Shown here: piece by piece, positions 40,971-51,260 of the stretch
Layout: each line of letters opens with the position of its first letter
How positions within the stretch are numbered: position 1 is the first letter of the stretch
Notes under the pieces: model-generated
Databases searched by the model: none
The model's input: only the letters and a program-made list of their open reading frames with translations
Told to the model about the DNA's origin: nothing
From: Pseudomonas sp. TMP9
GTDB taxonomy: Bacteria > Pseudomonadota > Gammaproteobacteria > Pseudomonadales > Pseudomonadaceae
NCBI RefSeq assembly: GCF_037943105.1
Contig: NZ_CP149803.1
Coordinates: forward strand, 1,054,001-1,118,000
Length of the DNA stretch: 64,000 bases
Reading direction: 5' to 3'
Program-made: the position numbers and the translations under genes

Positions 40971-41258
40971 ATGAGCGACGCCCTGCAACTGATCCTTGAA
41001 GACACTGACGGCACCCAGCTGGAAACCTCTTGCACACGGTTTGCCGTGATCTGGCAGGGCCAAGAAATCTGGTTTCAGCAAGTGGGCAATAACCAGTTGA
41101 TGATCGGTGTCGAAGTCGAGGAGGGCGCTGCTGAATACGCCAACCTGCTGCTGCGTCCGCTGGCCACCAACTTGGTCAGCCTGGAGCTGGAAATGGAAGC
41201 GGCTGACCTCAGCGATGACGACGAGCACGTGCACGGTCCTGACTGCCACCACGATTGA
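40971..41258 (+). CDS. Small acidic protein of unknown function in the aru operon
   Basis: Protein of 95 aa, not recognised beyond being conserved at this place in Pseudomonas aru clusters. It has an N-terminal beta-rich part ([26 protein letters not shown]) and an acidic, His-rich tail ([14 protein letters not shown]) that looks able to bind metal. It lies between aruB and aruE with 10 bases to aruE, so it is surely co-transcribed. AruE is a zinc enzyme, so a metal-related helper role is possible but unproven. Confidence 0.75.
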   Translation: MSDALQLILEDTDGTQLETSCTRFAVIWQGQEIWFQQVGNNQLMIGVEVEEGAAEYANLLLRPLATNLVSLELEMEAADLSDDDEHVHGPDCHHD

Positions 41259-41268
41259 GGAACCGCCC

Positions 41269-42279
41269 ATGCTTGCTCTCGGTAAATTGCTTGAACTGAC
41301 CTTGGCCGGCCATGAGCCAGCAGTGAAAATTCAGCTGACCACCGAGGGCACGCGTTTGCGTTGGCTGGCTGAAGGTGCGTTAGAAGTGACGCCGCCCGCG
41401 GCCCGCGACAACGGCCAAGACCTGCTGCTGTCAGCCGGCATTCATGGCAATGAAACCGCACCTATTGAATTGCTTGATGACCTGCTTCAGGCCATCGCGC
41501 GCAGTCAGTTGCAACCCTGTGCGCGCCTTCTTTTTCTGTTCGGCAACCCCGCCGCCATGCGCAGCGGAGCCCGCTATATCGAACAGGACATCAACCGACT
41601 GTTTAACGGCCAGCACGATCAGCACACCGGCGCCGAAGCGCTGCGCGCCTGCGACTTGGAGCACCTGGCTGCCAATTTCTTCAGCAAGCCTGAGCGCGCG
41701 CGCTTGCATTACGACCTGCACACCGCCATCCGCGCGTCGAAGATCGAGCAGTTTGCCCTGTATCCGTTTCAGCCAGATCGGCCCCGCAGCCAGCGTGAGC
41801 TGGCGCGCTTGAGCGCCGCGGGGATCGAAGCGGTGCTGCTGCACAACAAGAGCTCCGTCACCTTCAGTGCCTACACCTACACTCAGCTAGGAGCCGAGGC
41901 CTTTACTCTGGAACTGGGCAAGGCGCGGCCGTTCGGGCAGAACGAGTTGGTCAACCTGGATTTGCTTGAATTGCACCTGCAGGCCCTCATCGAAGGGCGT
42001 GAGCCTGAGGGCGTAACGGATGACCTGAGTAAACTCAAGTTGTTTGCCGTGGCCCAAGAGGTGATCAAGCACAGCGATGCCTTTCAGTTGCACCTGCCGG
42101 CGGATATCGAAAATTTCAGCGAACTGCCGGTCGGCTACCTGTTGGCTGAAGACCTCAGTGATACCCGCTGGGTGATCAGCGAGCCTGGTACATGCATCAT
42201 CTTCCCCAACCCCAAGGTCAAAAACGGCCTGCGTGCCGGCATCTTGATTGTGCCCGCTGAAGACGTACCGCTGTCTTAA
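41269..42279 (+). CDS. aruE: Succinylglutamate desuccinylase
   Basis: Protein of 336 aa (AstE) starting [17 protein letters not shown]; a longer frame from 41107 overlaps the preceding gene in another frame and is rejected. Zinc carboxypeptidase-like: HGNETAPIE supplies the first ligands and YDLHTAIR a further His. It releases glutamate and succinate, the last AST step. End of the aru cluster. Confidence 0.93.
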   Translation: MLALGKLLELTLAGHEPAVKIQLTTEGTRLRWLAEGALEVTPPAARDNGQDLLLSAGIHGNETAPIELLDDLLQAIARSQLQPCARLLFLFGNPAAMRSGARYIEQDINRLFNGQHDQHTGAEALRACDLEHLAANFFSKPERARLHYDLHTAIRASKIEQFALYPFQPDRPRSQRELARLSAAGIEAVLLHNKSSVTFSAYTYTQLGAEAFTLELGKARPFGQNELVNLDLLELHLQALIEGREPEGVTDDLSKLKLFAVAQEVIKHSDAFQLHLPADIENFSELPVGYLLAEDLSDTRWVISEPGTCIIFPNPKVKNGLRAGILIVPAEDVPLS

Positions 42280-42468
42280 GTGCTGCTTGGCATTCCCCGA
42301 CTATCGCGCGGCGTTAAGCAGTAGCCCGAATAAGCGCCAGCGCAATCCGCGATTACCGTCATGCGTGCCGGGCCAATCTGACCCGCTGTGCTTATCCCTA
42401 GCTGTACCTTGTTCCCCAATACGTGGCGCCTTAGCATCGGTGCCCCCTCTGTTCTAGGATCGCCCGCC

Positions 42469-43473
42469 ATGCCCATCATCGACCTGCGCAGCGACACCGT
42501 CACCCAACCGACACCCGCGATGCGCGCCGCCATGCAAGTGGCTGAACTGGGCGATGACGTATACGCCGAAGACCCTACGGTCAACCGGCTGGAGCATTAC
42601 CTCGCGGCCGATTTGGGCTTTGAGGCGGCGCTGTTCGTCCCTACCGGCACTATGAGCAACCTGCTCGGGCTGATGGCCCATTGCGCGCGCGGCGACGAAT
42701 ACATCGTCGGTCAGCAGGCGCACACTTATAAATATGAAGGCGGCGGCGCGGCCGTGCTTGGCTCTATTCAGCCCCAGCCCATCGAGGGCGAAGCGGATGG
42801 CTCCCTCGATCTGGTCAAGGTCGAAGCCGCCATCAAACACGACGACTTCCACTTCGCCCGCACTCGCCTGCTGGCGCTGGAAAACACCATGCAGGGCAAG
42901 GTGCTGCCCCTTGTCTACCTGCAGGCGGCGCGCGAGCTGACCACCCGCCGTGGCTTGGCCCTGCATCTGGATGGCGCCCGGCTGTATAACGCGGCAGTTA
43001 AGTTAGGCGTGCCGGCGCGGCAGATCACCCAGTACTTTGATTCGGTCTCGGTGTGTTTATCCAAGGGTCTTGGTGCGCCGATCGGCTCGGTGTTGTGCGG
43101 TTCAGCCGAGTTGATCGGTAAAGCACGGCGCCTGCGTAAGATGGTGGGTGGCGGCATGCGCCAAGCCGGCATGCTCGCCGCAGCAGGGTTGTATGCGCTT
43201 GAGCATCAGGTGCAGCGGTTGGCCGACGACCATGCCAACGCCGAACGGCTGGCCGCTGGCCTGCGGGAGGTGGGTTATGTGGTTGAGCCGGTGCAAACCA
43301 ACATGGTCTATGCCCAGCTTGGCGAGCAGGCTGGCGCGCTGAAAATTTTCTGCGCTAAGCGGGGGATTACGCTCACTGCCGCGCCGCGACTGCGCATGGT
43401 CACTCATCTCGATATCACGCCGGAGGCGATCAATCAGGTCATCGCCGCCTTCGCAGATTTCCGTGCGAGTTGA
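42469..43473 (+). CDS. ltaE: Low-specificity L-threonine aldolase
   Basis: Protein of 334 aa starting [15 protein letters not shown]; the frame opens earlier but without family-like residues. PLP fold type I, with PLP Lys in [13 protein letters not shown] and the [12 protein letters not shown] motif near the start. It cleaves L-threonine/allo-threonine to glycine and acetaldehyde. Separated from aruE by 189 bases, so probably its own unit. Confidence 0.9.
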   Translation: MPIIDLRSDTVTQPTPAMRAAMQVAELGDDVYAEDPTVNRLEHYLAADLGFEAALFVPTGTMSNLLGLMAHCARGDEYIVGQQAHTYKYEGGGAAVLGSIQPQPIEGEADGSLDLVKVEAAIKHDDFHFARTRLLALENTMQGKVLPLVYLQAARELTTRRGLALHLDGARLYNAAVKLGVPARQITQYFDSVSVCLSKGLGAPIGSVLCGSAELIGKARRLRKMVGGGMRQAGMLAAAGLYALEHQVQRLADDHANAERLAAGLREVGYVVEPVQTNMVYAQLGEQAGALKIFCAKRGITLTAAPRLRMVTHLDITPEAINQVIAAFADFRAS

Positions 43474-43594
43474 ATGAAACTGGTAAGCCAATAGCGGTTA
43501 TCTATCAATAAAGACACTAGCCCCTTGGCGCAAGGCCGATATAATGCGGCCCTTTGCCGGCTTTGTTGTGGCCGCTGGTTTTTGGAAGATTCCT

Positions 43595-46219
43595 ATGAAA
43601 AGCGCAGAAATCCGTGAAGCCTTCCTCAGCTTCTTTGAACAGAAGGGGCACACCCGTGTCGCCTCCAGCTCCCTGATTCCGGGTAACGACCCGACCCTGC
43701 TGTTCACCAACGCCGGGATGAATCAGTTTAAGGATTGCTTCCTTGGTCTGGAAAAGCGCGCCTACACCCGCGCCACCAGCAGCCAGAAGTGTGTGCGCGC
43801 CGGCGGTAAACACAACGATTTGGAAAACGTGGGGTACACCGCGCGCCACCACACCTTTTTTGAAATGCTCGGCAATTTCAGTTTTGGTGACTACTTCAAG
43901 CGCGATGCCATTCACTTCGCCTGGGAGTTTCTCACCGGCGACAACTGGCTAAAACTGCCTAAAGACAAACTCTGGGTCACCGTCTACGCCACTGACGATG
44001 AAGCCTATGACATTTGGAACAAAGAAATCGGCGTGCCGGCTGAGCGGATGATCCGTATCGGCGACAACAAAGGCGCGCCCTATGCCTCCGACAATTTCTG
44101 GACCATGGGCGACACTGGCCCGTGCGGCCCGTGCACCGAGATTTTCTTCGACCACGGCGAGCACCTCTGGGGCGGCCCGCCCGGCTCGCCAGAAGAGGAC
44201 GGTGATCGCTACATCGAAATCTGGAATAACGTCTTTATGCAGTTCAACCGCACGGCTGACGGCGTGTTGCATCCGCTGCCCGCGCCGAGCGTTGACACCG
44301 GTATGGGCTTGGAACGCGTCAGTGCCGTGCTGCAGCACGTCAACTCGAACTACGAGATCGACCTGTTCCAGAGCCTGCTCAATGCAGCCGCCCAGGCCAT
44401 CGGCTGCGCCAATGAGGCGCAGGCCTCGCTGAAAGTGGTGGCTGATCACATCCGCTCGTGCGGCTTCCTGATTGCCGACGGCGTCACCCCATCCAATGAA
44501 GGCCGCGGCTACGTGCTGCGCCGCATTGTCCGTCGTGCCTGCCGTCACGGTAACAAGCTCGGCGCCAAGGGCAGCTTCTTTTACCAGATCGTTGCCGCGC
44601 TGGTGGCCGAGATGGGTGATGCTTTCCCGGAGCTTAAGCAGCAGCAAGCGCATATTGAGCGCGTACTCAAGACTGAAGAAGAGCAGTTCGCCAAGACCTT
44701 GGAGCAGGGCCTGAAAATTCTTGAGCAGGACTTGGGCGAGCTTAAAGGCACGGTCATTCCCGGCGATGTGATCTTCAAGTTGTACGACACCTTCGGTTTC
44801 CCCATGGACCTCACCGGCGACATCGCCCGTGAACGCGAGCTGACCCTAGACGAAGAAGGTTTTGAGCGCGAAATGCAGGCGCAGCGCACGCGCGCGCGGT
44901 CTGCCAGCGCGTTCGGCATGGACTACAACAGTGTGGTCAAAGTCGACAGCGACACCGCTTTCCTCGGTTACCAGGGCACCAGCGGCAGCGGCAAAATCAT
45001 TGCGCTGTTTAAAGCAGGTGAGGCGGTGGACAGCCTGAATGAAGGCGAGGAGGGCGTGGTGGTCCTCGATCAAACGCCGTTCTACGCCGAATCCGGTGGC
45101 CAGATTGGTGATTGCGGCTCCCTGGAGGGTGCTGGCGTGCGTTTCGATGTGCGCGATACCACCAAGGCCGGTGGAGCGTTCCTGCACCACGGTGTTGCGG
45201 TCAAAGGCGGCTTGAGTGTCGGCCCCTCGGTCAAAGCCGAAGTAGACGCCAGTGTGCGTCAGGCTACGGCGCTCAATCACTCGGCCACTCACTTGCTGCA
45301 CGCCGCGCTGCGTCAGGTGCTCGGTGAGCACGTTACGCAGAAGGGTTCGCTGGTCGACAGTCAGCGCCTGCGCTTTGACTTCAGTCATTTCGAGGCAATC
45401 ACTGGCGCGCAATTGAAAGAGCTGGAAACCATCGTCAACCGCCAAATACGCGGCAATAGCGACGTGGAAACCCTGGAAACTGACATCGAAACCGCCAAGG
45501 CCAAAGGGGCGATGGCGCTGTTTGGCGAGAAGTACGGTGATCAGGTACGGGTGTTGAGCATGGGCGGCGACTTCTCCGTTGAGCTGTGCGGTGGCATCCA
45601 CGCTAAGCGCACCGGTGATATCGGCCTGTTCAAAATCATCAGCGAAAGCGGCGTGGCCGCCGGCGTGCGACGTATTGAGGCGGTCACCGGCGCTGCGGCA
45701 TTGGCCTACCTCAATGGTGCAGAGGAACAGCTGAAAGAAGCGGCTGCGCTGGTTAAAGGTAGCCGTGACAACCTGCTGGATAAGCTCGCCGGCGTGCTGG
45801 AGCGCAACCGTCAGCTGGAGAAAGAGCTGGAACAGCTCAAGGCCAAGGCCGCCAGTGCGGCAGGTAATGATCTGGCCGGTTCGGCTGTCGACGTCAAAGG
45901 CATTAAGGTGCTTAGTGCACGCCTAGATGGTTTGGACGGCAAGGCATTGTTGGCCATGGTTGATCAGCTGAAGAACAAGCTGGGCAGCGCGGTGATCCTG
46001 CTTGGCGGCGTGCAGGACGACAAGGTCGTGCTGGTGGCTGGCGTGACGCAGAACCTGACTGCCAAGCTCAAGGCTGGCGATTTGATGAGGCAAGCCGCGG
46101 CGGCTGTGGGTGGTAAGGGCGGTGGTCGTCCAGACATGGCCCAAGGCGGCGGTGTCGATGCTGCTGCGCTGGAGGGTGCCTTGGGCTTGGCGGTGACGTT
46201 CGCTGAACAAGGCCTCTAA
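43595..46219 (+). CDS. alaS: Alanyl-tRNA synthetase
   Basis: Protein of 874 aa, start [19 protein letters not shown] at 43595. Class II catalytic domain ([15 protein letters not shown]), tRNA-recognition region, editing domain with HSATH (zinc/editing) and CGGIHA later, and a C-terminal oligomerisation domain ending in a Gly-rich [15 protein letters not shown]. Essential for protein synthesis. Same order as in P. aeruginosa (alaS before lysC). Confidence 0.97.
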   Translation: MKSAEIREAFLSFFEQKGHTRVASSSLIPGNDPTLLFTNAGMNQFKDCFLGLEKRAYTRATSSQKCVRAGGKHNDLENVGYTARHHTFFEMLGNFSFGDYFKRDAIHFAWEFLTGDNWLKLPKDKLWVTVYATDDEAYDIWNKEIGVPAERMIRIGDNKGAPYASDNFWTMGDTGPCGPCTEIFFDHGEHLWGGPPGSPEEDGDRYIEIWNNVFMQFNRTADGVLHPLPAPSVDTGMGLERVSAVLQHVNSNYEIDLFQSLLNAAAQAIGCANEAQASLKVVADHIRSCGFLIADGVTPSNEGRGYVLRRIVRRACRHGNKLGAKGSFFYQIVAALVAEMGDAFPELKQQQAHIERVLKTEEEQFAKTLEQGLKILEQDLGELKGTVIPGDVIFKLYDTFGFPMDLTGDIARERELTLDEEGFEREMQAQRTRARSASAFGMDYNSVVKVDSDTAFLGYQGTSGSGKIIALFKAGEAVDSLNEGEEGVVVLDQTPFYAESGGQIGDCGSLEGAGVRFDVRDTTKAGGAFLHHGVAVKGGLSVGPSVKAEVDASVRQATALNHSATHLLHAALRQVLGEHVTQKGSLVDSQRLRFDFSHFEAITGAQLKELETIVNRQIRGNSDVETLETDIETAKAKGAMALFGEKYGDQVRVLSMGGDFSVELCGGIHAKRTGDIGLFKIISESGVAAGVRRIEAVTGAAALAYLNGAEEQLKEAAALVKGSRDNLLDKLAGVLERNRQLEKELEQLKAKAASAAGNDLAGSAVDVKGIKVLSARLDGLDGKALLAMVDQLKNKLGSAVILLGGVQDDKVVLVAGVTQNLTAKLKAGDLMRQAAAAVGGKGGGRPDMAQGGGVDAAALEGALGLAVTFAEQGL

Positions 46220-46332
46220 ATATCCAGTATACAAATGCACAGCCCAAGGTCCGGCATACGCCCGGCGGATCTTGGTAGAGAATTAAGTTATATGTCTAAT
46301 GGACGCCCTTCACGGGCTGAGGCGGCTTTGAA

Positions 46333-47571
46333 ATGGCTTTAATCGTACAGAAATTTGGCGGCACGTCCGTCGGCACTGTTGAGCGTATTCAGCAGGTAGC
46401 CGCGAAAGTTAAGAAATTCCGTGAAAATGGCGATGACATTGTGGTTGTGGTTTCCGCCATGAGCGGTGAAACCAATCGTCTGGTTGAGCTGGCCAAACAG
46501 GTCAGCGATGGTCAGCCGGTACCACGTGAATTCGACGTAATGGTTTCAACCGGTGAGCAGGTGACTATTGCCCTGTTGGCCATGGCGCTGATCAAAATCG
46601 GTGTGCCGGCGGTGTCTTACACCGGCAGTCAGGTACGTATTCTCACTGACAGCACGCATAACAAAGCGCGCATCCTGCAAATTGACGACCAAAAGCTGCG
46701 TGCGGACCTTAAGGCCGGCCGCGTGGTGGTGGTTGCAGGCTTCCAAGGTGTCGATGAGCTCGGCAACATCACCACCCTCGGGCGTGGTGGTTCAGACACC
46801 ACGGGCGTGGCGTTGGCCGCAGCCCTCAAGGCGGATGAGTGCCAGATCTACACCGACGTTGATGGTGTTTACACCACCGACCCGCGTGTGGTGCCACAGG
46901 CTCAGCGTTTAGAAAAAATCACCTTCGAAGAGATGCTGGAAATGGCCAGCCTTGGCTCCAAGGTGCTGCAAATCCGCTCGGTGGAATTTGCCGGCAAATA
47001 CAACGTCCCGCTGCGCGTATTGCACAGCTTCCAAGAGGGGCCGGGCACCCTCATTACCCTTGATGAAGAGGCATCCATGGAACAGCCGATTATTTCCGGC
47101 ATCGCTTTCAATCGCGACGAAGCCAAGCTGACTGTCCGTGGCGTACCGGACATCCCGGGCGTAGCGTTCAAAATTCTCGGGCCAATCAGTGCCGCGAATA
47201 TTGAAGTGGACATGATCGTGCAGAACGTAGCGCACGATAACACCACTGATTTCACCTTCACTGTGCACCGCAACGACTACGCCGCTGCCCAGCAGGTATT
47301 GGAAAATACCGCCCGCGAGCTGGGTGCCCGCGAAGTGGTTGGCGATATAAAGATCGCTAAGGTGTCGATTGTAGGCGTCGGCATGCGTTCCCACGCCGGC
47401 GTTGCCAGCCGCATGTTCGAGGCGCTGGCCAAGGAAAATATCAATATCCAGATGATCTCAACCTCGGAAATCAAAGTCTCCGTGGTAATAGAGGAAAAAT
47501 ATCTGGAGTTGGCGGTGCGCGCCCTGCACACTGCTTTTGAACTGGATGCTCCGGCCCGAAAAGCGGACTGA
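46333..47571 (+). CDS. lysC: Aspartate kinase
   Basis: Protein of 412 aa. The kinase domain starts with KFGGTSVG (residues 7-14) and ends near 245; two ACT domains follow (one near LTVRGVPDIPGVAFKI, the other near VSIVGVGMRSHAGVAS). It phosphorylates aspartate as the first step to lysine, threonine and methionine. A GAAGAGG ribosome-binding sequence sits 5 bases before an in-frame ATG at 47077, which suggests a shorter regulatory subunit, as known in some other bacteria. Confidence 0.95.
   Translation: MALIVQKFGGTSVGTVERIQQVAAKVKKFRENGDDIVVVVSAMSGETNRLVELAKQVSDGQPVPREFDVMVSTGEQVTIALLAMALIKIGVPAVSYTGSQVRILTDSTHNKARILQIDDQKLRADLKAGRVVVVAGFQGVDELGNITTLGRGGSDTTGVALAAALKADECQIYTDVDGVYTTDPRVVPQAQRLEKITFEEMLEMASLGSKVLQIRSVEFAGKYNVPLRVLHSFQEGPGTLITLDEEASMEQPIISGIAFNRDEAKLTVRGVPDIPGVAFKILGPISAANIEVDMIVQNVAHDNTTDFTFTVHRNDYAAAQQVLENTARELGAREVVGDIKIAKVSIVGVGMRSHAGVASRMFEALAKENINIQMISTSEIKVSVVIEEKYLELAVRALHTAFELDAPARKAD
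47077..47571 (+). other. lysC: Possible internal start giving the aspartate kinase beta subunit
   Basis: ATG 47077 is in frame with lysC, preceded by GAAGAGG with 5-base spacing. It would give a 164-aa product that contains both ACT domains and no kinase domain. Alpha2-beta2 aspartate kinases made this way are known in Bacillus and Corynebacterium; for this organism it is an inference. Confidence 0.45.
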
Positions 47572-47580
47572 AGCATCATC

Positions 47581-47617
47581 CGAAAGGCGCGGTTTTTACC
47601 GCGCCTTTCGTGTTTTT
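47581..47617 (+). terminator. Rho-independent terminator after lysC
   Basis: A 12-bp stem CGAAAGGCGCGG/CCGCGCCTTTCG is followed by TGTTTTT. It lies 9 bases past the stop. Confidence 0.9.
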
Positions 47618-47757
47618 GGTTGGCATGAGCAGGGGCTTTATTTCTGCTTACACTGGTCAATACTTGATGAAAGCTCTGCTTAGGTTGTTTGGGGCTGACA
47701 TCATTTTATTTTTGCAGATTGTTGTTGTCCCGAACTGTTGTCCGTAAGGAGAAAGTA

Positions 47758-47943
47758 ATGCTGATTCTGACTCGTCGGGTCGGAGAGACCCTGATGGTGG
47801 GTGACGAAGTCACTGTCACCGTGCTGGGTGTTAAAGGTAATCAGGTGCGCATCGGCGTTAACGCGCCAAAAGAGGTTGCCGTGCACCGCGAAGAAATTTA
47901 CCAGCGCATCCAGAAAGAGAAAGGCGAAGAACCAAGCCACTAA
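47758..47943 (+). CDS. csrA: Carbon storage regulator CsrA/RsmA
   Basis: Protein of 61 aa starting [18 protein letters not shown]. Post-transcriptional RNA-binding regulator that recognises GGA in mRNA leaders; the essential VHREEI segment (Arg44) is intact. It controls secretion, biofilm, motility and secondary metabolism in Pseudomonas. Preceded by AAGGAGAAAGTA. Located between lysC and tRNA-Ser, as in P. aeruginosa. Confidence 0.97.
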   Translation: MLILTRRVGETLMVGDEVTVTVLGVKGNQVRIGVNAPKEVAVHREEIYQRIQKEKGEEPSH

Positions 47944-48005
47944 TTTTTATCGAAATTTTGGCTTTGCAAACGGGGGAAACATGGTTATCATGCGCCCCGT
48001 GTTGC

Positions 48006-48101
<96 letters not shown>

Positions 48102-48162
48102 AGTGTTGTAAGGTGTGGCTGCGTTAGAGCGATAAGTTATTGAAATTGCTCACTTATAACGC

Positions 48163-48190
48163 TTGTTTCTGAAAGCCAAATCCTTATAAT
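48163..48190 (+). promoter_or_regulatory. Promoter for the tRNA-Arg pair
   Basis: TTGTTT at 48163-48168, a 16-base spacer, and a perfect TATAAT at 48185-48190. A GC-rich segment (GCGCACGC) follows the -10, as in stringently controlled stable-RNA promoters. The first tRNA starts 13 bases past the -10. Confidence 0.7.
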
Positions 48191-48203
48191 GCGCACGCTT
48201 CAT

Positions 48204-48280
48204 GCACTCATAGCTCAGCTGGATAGAGTACTCGGCTACGAACCGAGCGGTCGGAGGTTCGAATCCTCCTGAGTGCACCA
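48204..48280 (+). tRNA. tRNA-Arg(ACG), copy 1
   Basis: 77 nt with encoded CCA. Acceptor GCACTCA/TGAGTGC, anticodon ACG in CTACGAA, and T-loop TTCGAAT. Identical in sequence to the copy at 48352. Confidence 0.97.
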
Positions 48281-48351
48281 AATAGAAATGGCTTGCAGCA
48301 ATGCAGGCTATTTTGTTTCAACCAGCGGTGATCTGGTTAAAAGCGCCATTT

Positions 48352-48428
48352 GCACTCATAGCTCAGCTGGATAGAGTACTCGGCTACGAACCGAGCGGTC
48401 GGAGGTTCGAATCCTCCTGAGTGCACCA
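48352..48428 (+). tRNA. tRNA-Arg(ACG), copy 2
   Basis: 77 nt, identical to copy 1; a tandem duplication with a 148-base unit. Anticodon ACG. Each copy is followed by a related hairpin; only the one after this copy is a strong terminator. Confidence 0.97.
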
Positions 48429-48434
48429 AATAGA

Positions 48435-48463
48435 AGGGCCTGCAGCGATGCAGGCCCTTTTTT
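48435..48463 (+). terminator. Rho-independent terminator of the tRNA cluster
   Basis: A perfect 9-bp stem GGGCCTGCA/TGCAGGCCC with loop GCGA, followed by a T-run of seven. Confidence 0.92.
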
Positions 48464-48544
48464 GTTGCCGCTTTTTTATTGCGGCCTGTTCACGCTTGTC
48501 TTTCTGCGGCGCCAAAACAGCTGGGCAGCTATTAAAGCGCGCTT

Positions 48545-49042
48545 CTAGCGTTTGCTCTTGCCCGTGACGCAGCCGGCTTCATCGAAGCTGACGTTGCGCT
48601 TATTGCCTTTTTTGACCTGGTACACGTAACGCGTTTTGCCGTTTTGCTCGGTGATCGTGTCCGGCTTACCCAGGCTGCTCTCGACATCGGCGCGGCTCAT
48701 GCCGGGTTGTATCTGTTGCTTGATGATGGCAGCGCGGCGTTCGCTGTTGCTTAGCGCGTTGCCACAGCCGTGCTGCTTGGCGCCGACCACGGTCAATTCT
48801 TGCTCGGTTTGTGACTTGCTCTCGCGGTTACTTTTACGCGGTTTGGCCAGTGGCACCGGCTTACCGCTGCCAGGTGTGGGGTTATAGGCTTCCTGCACAC
48901 GCTGGCTGTGGTCCTCAGGGCAACCCTGGCGGGTGAAGGTAACGTGGCCCTTGGCGTCTTCGCAGCGATAGACGTTTGCGCCAAGTGTGGCCAGTGGGCA
49001 GAGCAAAATGGCGCAGAAAGCTGCGCAGCGCAGTCCTTGCAT
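48545..49042 (-). CDS. DUF4124-like secreted protein with OmlA/SmpA-like end
   Basis: Protein of 165 aa with a Sec signal (AFCAILLCPLATLGANV). The DUF4124-type motif VYRCEDAKGHVTFTRQGCPED is at about 24-44, then a Lys/Ser-rich linker. The end (QPGMSRADVESSLGKPDTIT) resembles the SmpA/OmlA or BamE-like fold. Function unknown; the periplasmic location is inferred from the signal. A stand-alone gene. Confidence 0.75.
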   Translation of the reverse strand: MQGLRCAAFCAILLCPLATLGANVYRCEDAKGHVTFTRQGCPEDHSQRVQEAYNPTPGSGKPVPLAKPRKSNRESKSQTEQELTVVGAKQHGCGNALSNSERRAAIIKQQIQPGMSRADVESSLGKPDTITEQNGKTRYVYQVKKGNKRNVSFDEAGCVTGKSKR

Positions 49043-49364
49043 GGGTGTGTCCTCCGTGGCGGTTGATTGGCAAGCGTAGACGAAGCCTCCCGCTGCGCCA
49101 GACGTGTCTTTATAAGTGCCTTACGCGTCGCATTGTGCGATGTGCAGGTGCGTTGACGAATGGTTAACCGGCGCGTGTTCTGCGTTGTTTTTGTCACAGG
49201 CAAAGTGCTGGAGCGGTGATATCATCCGCCGCGTCAGCCCCGCCGGGGCTTGTGGATTGCCACCATGGACTTACCCAGTAGTTACGTTGAATCTCGATTG
49301 TGCAATCACGTGTTGACTGATTGACCCTCTTTGGCGTGCGCTGCCGCTGGGGGTGGAGCGCGCC
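49043..49364. other. Divergent leader region upstream of mgtE (322 bp)
   Basis: No protein gene with support. It contains a GC-rich hairpin AGCCCCG/CGGGGCT near 49234-49248 and a 19-codon frame from ATG 49265 to the stop at 49324, just before the mgtE start. The small frame has a weak GTGGA upstream. Whether it is a leader for Mg-responsive control is open. Confidence 0.4.
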
Positions 49365-50807
49365 ATGACTGAAATAGAAGCAAAAAAGCCGCAAGAAAGC
49401 CTGCAAGATCGCCTCGCTCTGGTGGTCGAGTTGTTGCATCGGCACAAGCTGGTAGAAGACTTGGCGCATCGCCAAGAAGGCCAGCACCGCGACCGGGTGG
49501 AACACCTGGTGCATCGGCAGAATCTGGTCGAATTGCAGCGCAAGCTCGATGATCTGCACTGCGCTGACGTGGCTCACATCCTCGAAGCCTTGCCACTGGA
49601 TGATCGCCAAACTGTTTGGCAACTGGTTAAGGCCGAGCGCGACGGCGATATCCTTCTCGAGGTGTCCGATGCGGTGCGCGAAACCCTGCTCGCGGACATG
49701 GATGACCACGAGATTTTCGCTGCGGTCAAAGAGATGGACGCCGACGAACTGGCCGATCTCGCCGCTGAGCTGCCGCGTGACGTCGTCCTTGAGCTGATGG
49801 AAACCCTTGACGCGCAGCAACGTGAGCGCGTGCGCTCGGCGCTGTCATATGAGGACGACCAAGTGGGCGCACTGATGGACTTCGAGATGGTGACCATCCG
49901 CGAAGATGTCAGCCTGGAAGTGGTGTTGCGATACCTGCGTCGTCTTAAGGAGCTGCCAGGGCACACTGACAAGCTCTTTGTGGTTGATTACGATGGCGTA
50001 CTCAAGGGCGTGTTGCCGGTTAAGCGGTTGTTGGTGAACGACCCAGACAAGCTGGTCAGCGAGGTAATGGCCACTGATCCAGTGAGTTTCCATCCTGATG
50101 AAGATGCCTACGACGCTGCCCAGGCATTCGAGCGTTACGACCTTATTTCAACCCCGGTGGTGGACAAGAACGGCAAGCTGATTGGCCGCCTGACCATCGA
50201 TGAAATGGTCGACCTGATCCGTGAGGAGAGCGAAAACGAAGTCCTCAATATGGCCGGTTTGCGCGAGGAGGAAGACATCTTCGCCTCGGTGTGGAAGTCC
50301 CTGCGCAATCGCTGGGCTTGGTTGGCTATCAACCTGGTAACCGCCTTTATGGCCTCGCGCGTCATCGGGCTGTTTGAAGGCTCCATCGAGAAGCTGGTGG
50401 CGTTGGCGGCGCTGATGCCAATTGTCGCGGGCATCGGCGGTAATTCGGGTAACCAGACGATCACCATGATTGTTCGCGCCATGGCGTTGGATCAGGTCAG
50501 CACCGGCAACACCTCGCGCTTGATTCGCAAGGAGCTGGGCGTGGGCTTGATCAACGGCATCGTTTGGGGTGGTGTGATTGGTGGGGTGGCTTGCCTGCTT
50601 TACGACAGCTGGTCACTGGGTGTGGTGATGACTGCGGCGATGATCTTGAACCTGTTGCTGGCGGCGCTGATGGGTGTGCTGATCCCTATGACGTTGGTGC
50701 GCATGGGGCGTGATCCAGCCTTAGGTGCCAGCGTGATGATTACAGCGGTTACCGACAGTGGTGGTTTCTTTATCTTTTTGGGCTTGGCCAGTCTGTTTCT
50801 GCTCTAG
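49365..50807 (+). CDS. mgtE: Magnesium transporter/channel MgtE
   Basis: Protein of 480 aa, start MTEIEAKKPQESLQDRL at 49365 with GGGTGGAG 6 bases upstream; an in-frame GTG at 49353 is the alternative. Cytoplasmic N domain, two CBS domains (VMATDPVSFHPDE, FERYDLISTPVVDKNGKL) and five membrane segments from about residue 310. GGNSGNQT and VTDSGGFFIFL are the pore-lining signatures. It imports Mg2+ and is gated by internal Mg2+. In P. aeruginosa MgtE also affects type III secretion. Confidence 0.94.
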   Translation: MTEIEAKKPQESLQDRLALVVELLHRHKLVEDLAHRQEGQHRDRVEHLVHRQNLVELQRKLDDLHCADVAHILEALPLDDRQTVWQLVKAERDGDILLEVSDAVRETLLADMDDHEIFAAVKEMDADELADLAAELPRDVVLELMETLDAQQRERVRSALSYEDDQVGALMDFEMVTIREDVSLEVVLRYLRRLKELPGHTDKLFVVDYDGVLKGVLPVKRLLVNDPDKLVSEVMATDPVSFHPDEDAYDAAQAFERYDLISTPVVDKNGKLIGRLTIDEMVDLIREESENEVLNMAGLREEEDIFASVWKSLRNRWAWLAINLVTAFMASRVIGLFEGSIEKLVALAALMPIVAGIGGNSGNQTITMIVRAMALDQVSTGNTSRLIRKELGVGLINGIVWGGVIGGVACLLYDSWSLGVVMTAAMILNLLLAALMGVLIPMTLVRMGRDPALGASVMITAVTDSGGFFIFLGLASLFLL

Positions 50808-50896
50808 ATGATGACGCCTTGTTGACGGTAAATGTCTCATTAGTTGACTCTGGGTTTGCCTCAAACACTTCTTTCACGCTAAGGTCTGCCAGCTTT

Positions 50897-50917
50897 GCCC
50901 GGGATCGGATCCCGGGC
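50897..50917. terminator. Inverted repeat after mgtE (possible terminator)
   Basis: Perfect GCCCGGGA/TCCCGGGC arms with loop TCGGA, about 90 bases past the mgtE stop. It lacks a T-run, so it may only slow transcription toward oadG or stabilise the mRNA. Confidence 0.4.
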
Positions 50918-50968
50918 GCTCCTCTCTAATAATTAATACAGCTCGCGTGAGCGGGTAGTGGAGCCAAG

Positions 50969-51235
50969 ATGACCCCTAGTGAACTCCTGCTCGAGGGTGT
51001 CGAACTCATGCTGTTCGGCTTGGGCTTCGTATTTCTCTTTCTGATCTTATTGGTGCTGATGATCCGCGTGATGTCGTGGGTCATCGGGCAGTTTACTGCG
51101 AAGACGCCAACCCCCGTATCGGCACCCTCAGCAGTCAAGCCGGCCTCCGATATGTCGAGCACCGATGTACCGAGCGCTGATGTGTTAGCTGCTATTCAAT
51201 CCGCCATCCATCAGCACCGCGCCCGTCGTGGGTGA
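50969..51235 (+). CDS. oadG: Oxaloacetate decarboxylase gamma subunit
   Basis: Protein of 88 aa. One N-terminal membrane helix ([25 protein letters not shown]), then a Pro/Ser-rich cytoplasmic tail. The gamma subunit holds the Na+-pump complex together. Its stop lies just 25 bases before oadA. Small size fits OadG. Confidence 0.85.
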   Translation: MTPSELLLEGVELMLFGLGFVFLFLILLVLMIRVMSWVIGQFTAKTPTPVSAPSAVKPASDMSSTDVPSADVLAAIQSAIHQHRARRG

Positions 51236-51260
51236 GTCAGGTTCGACAGGGAGCACCTCT

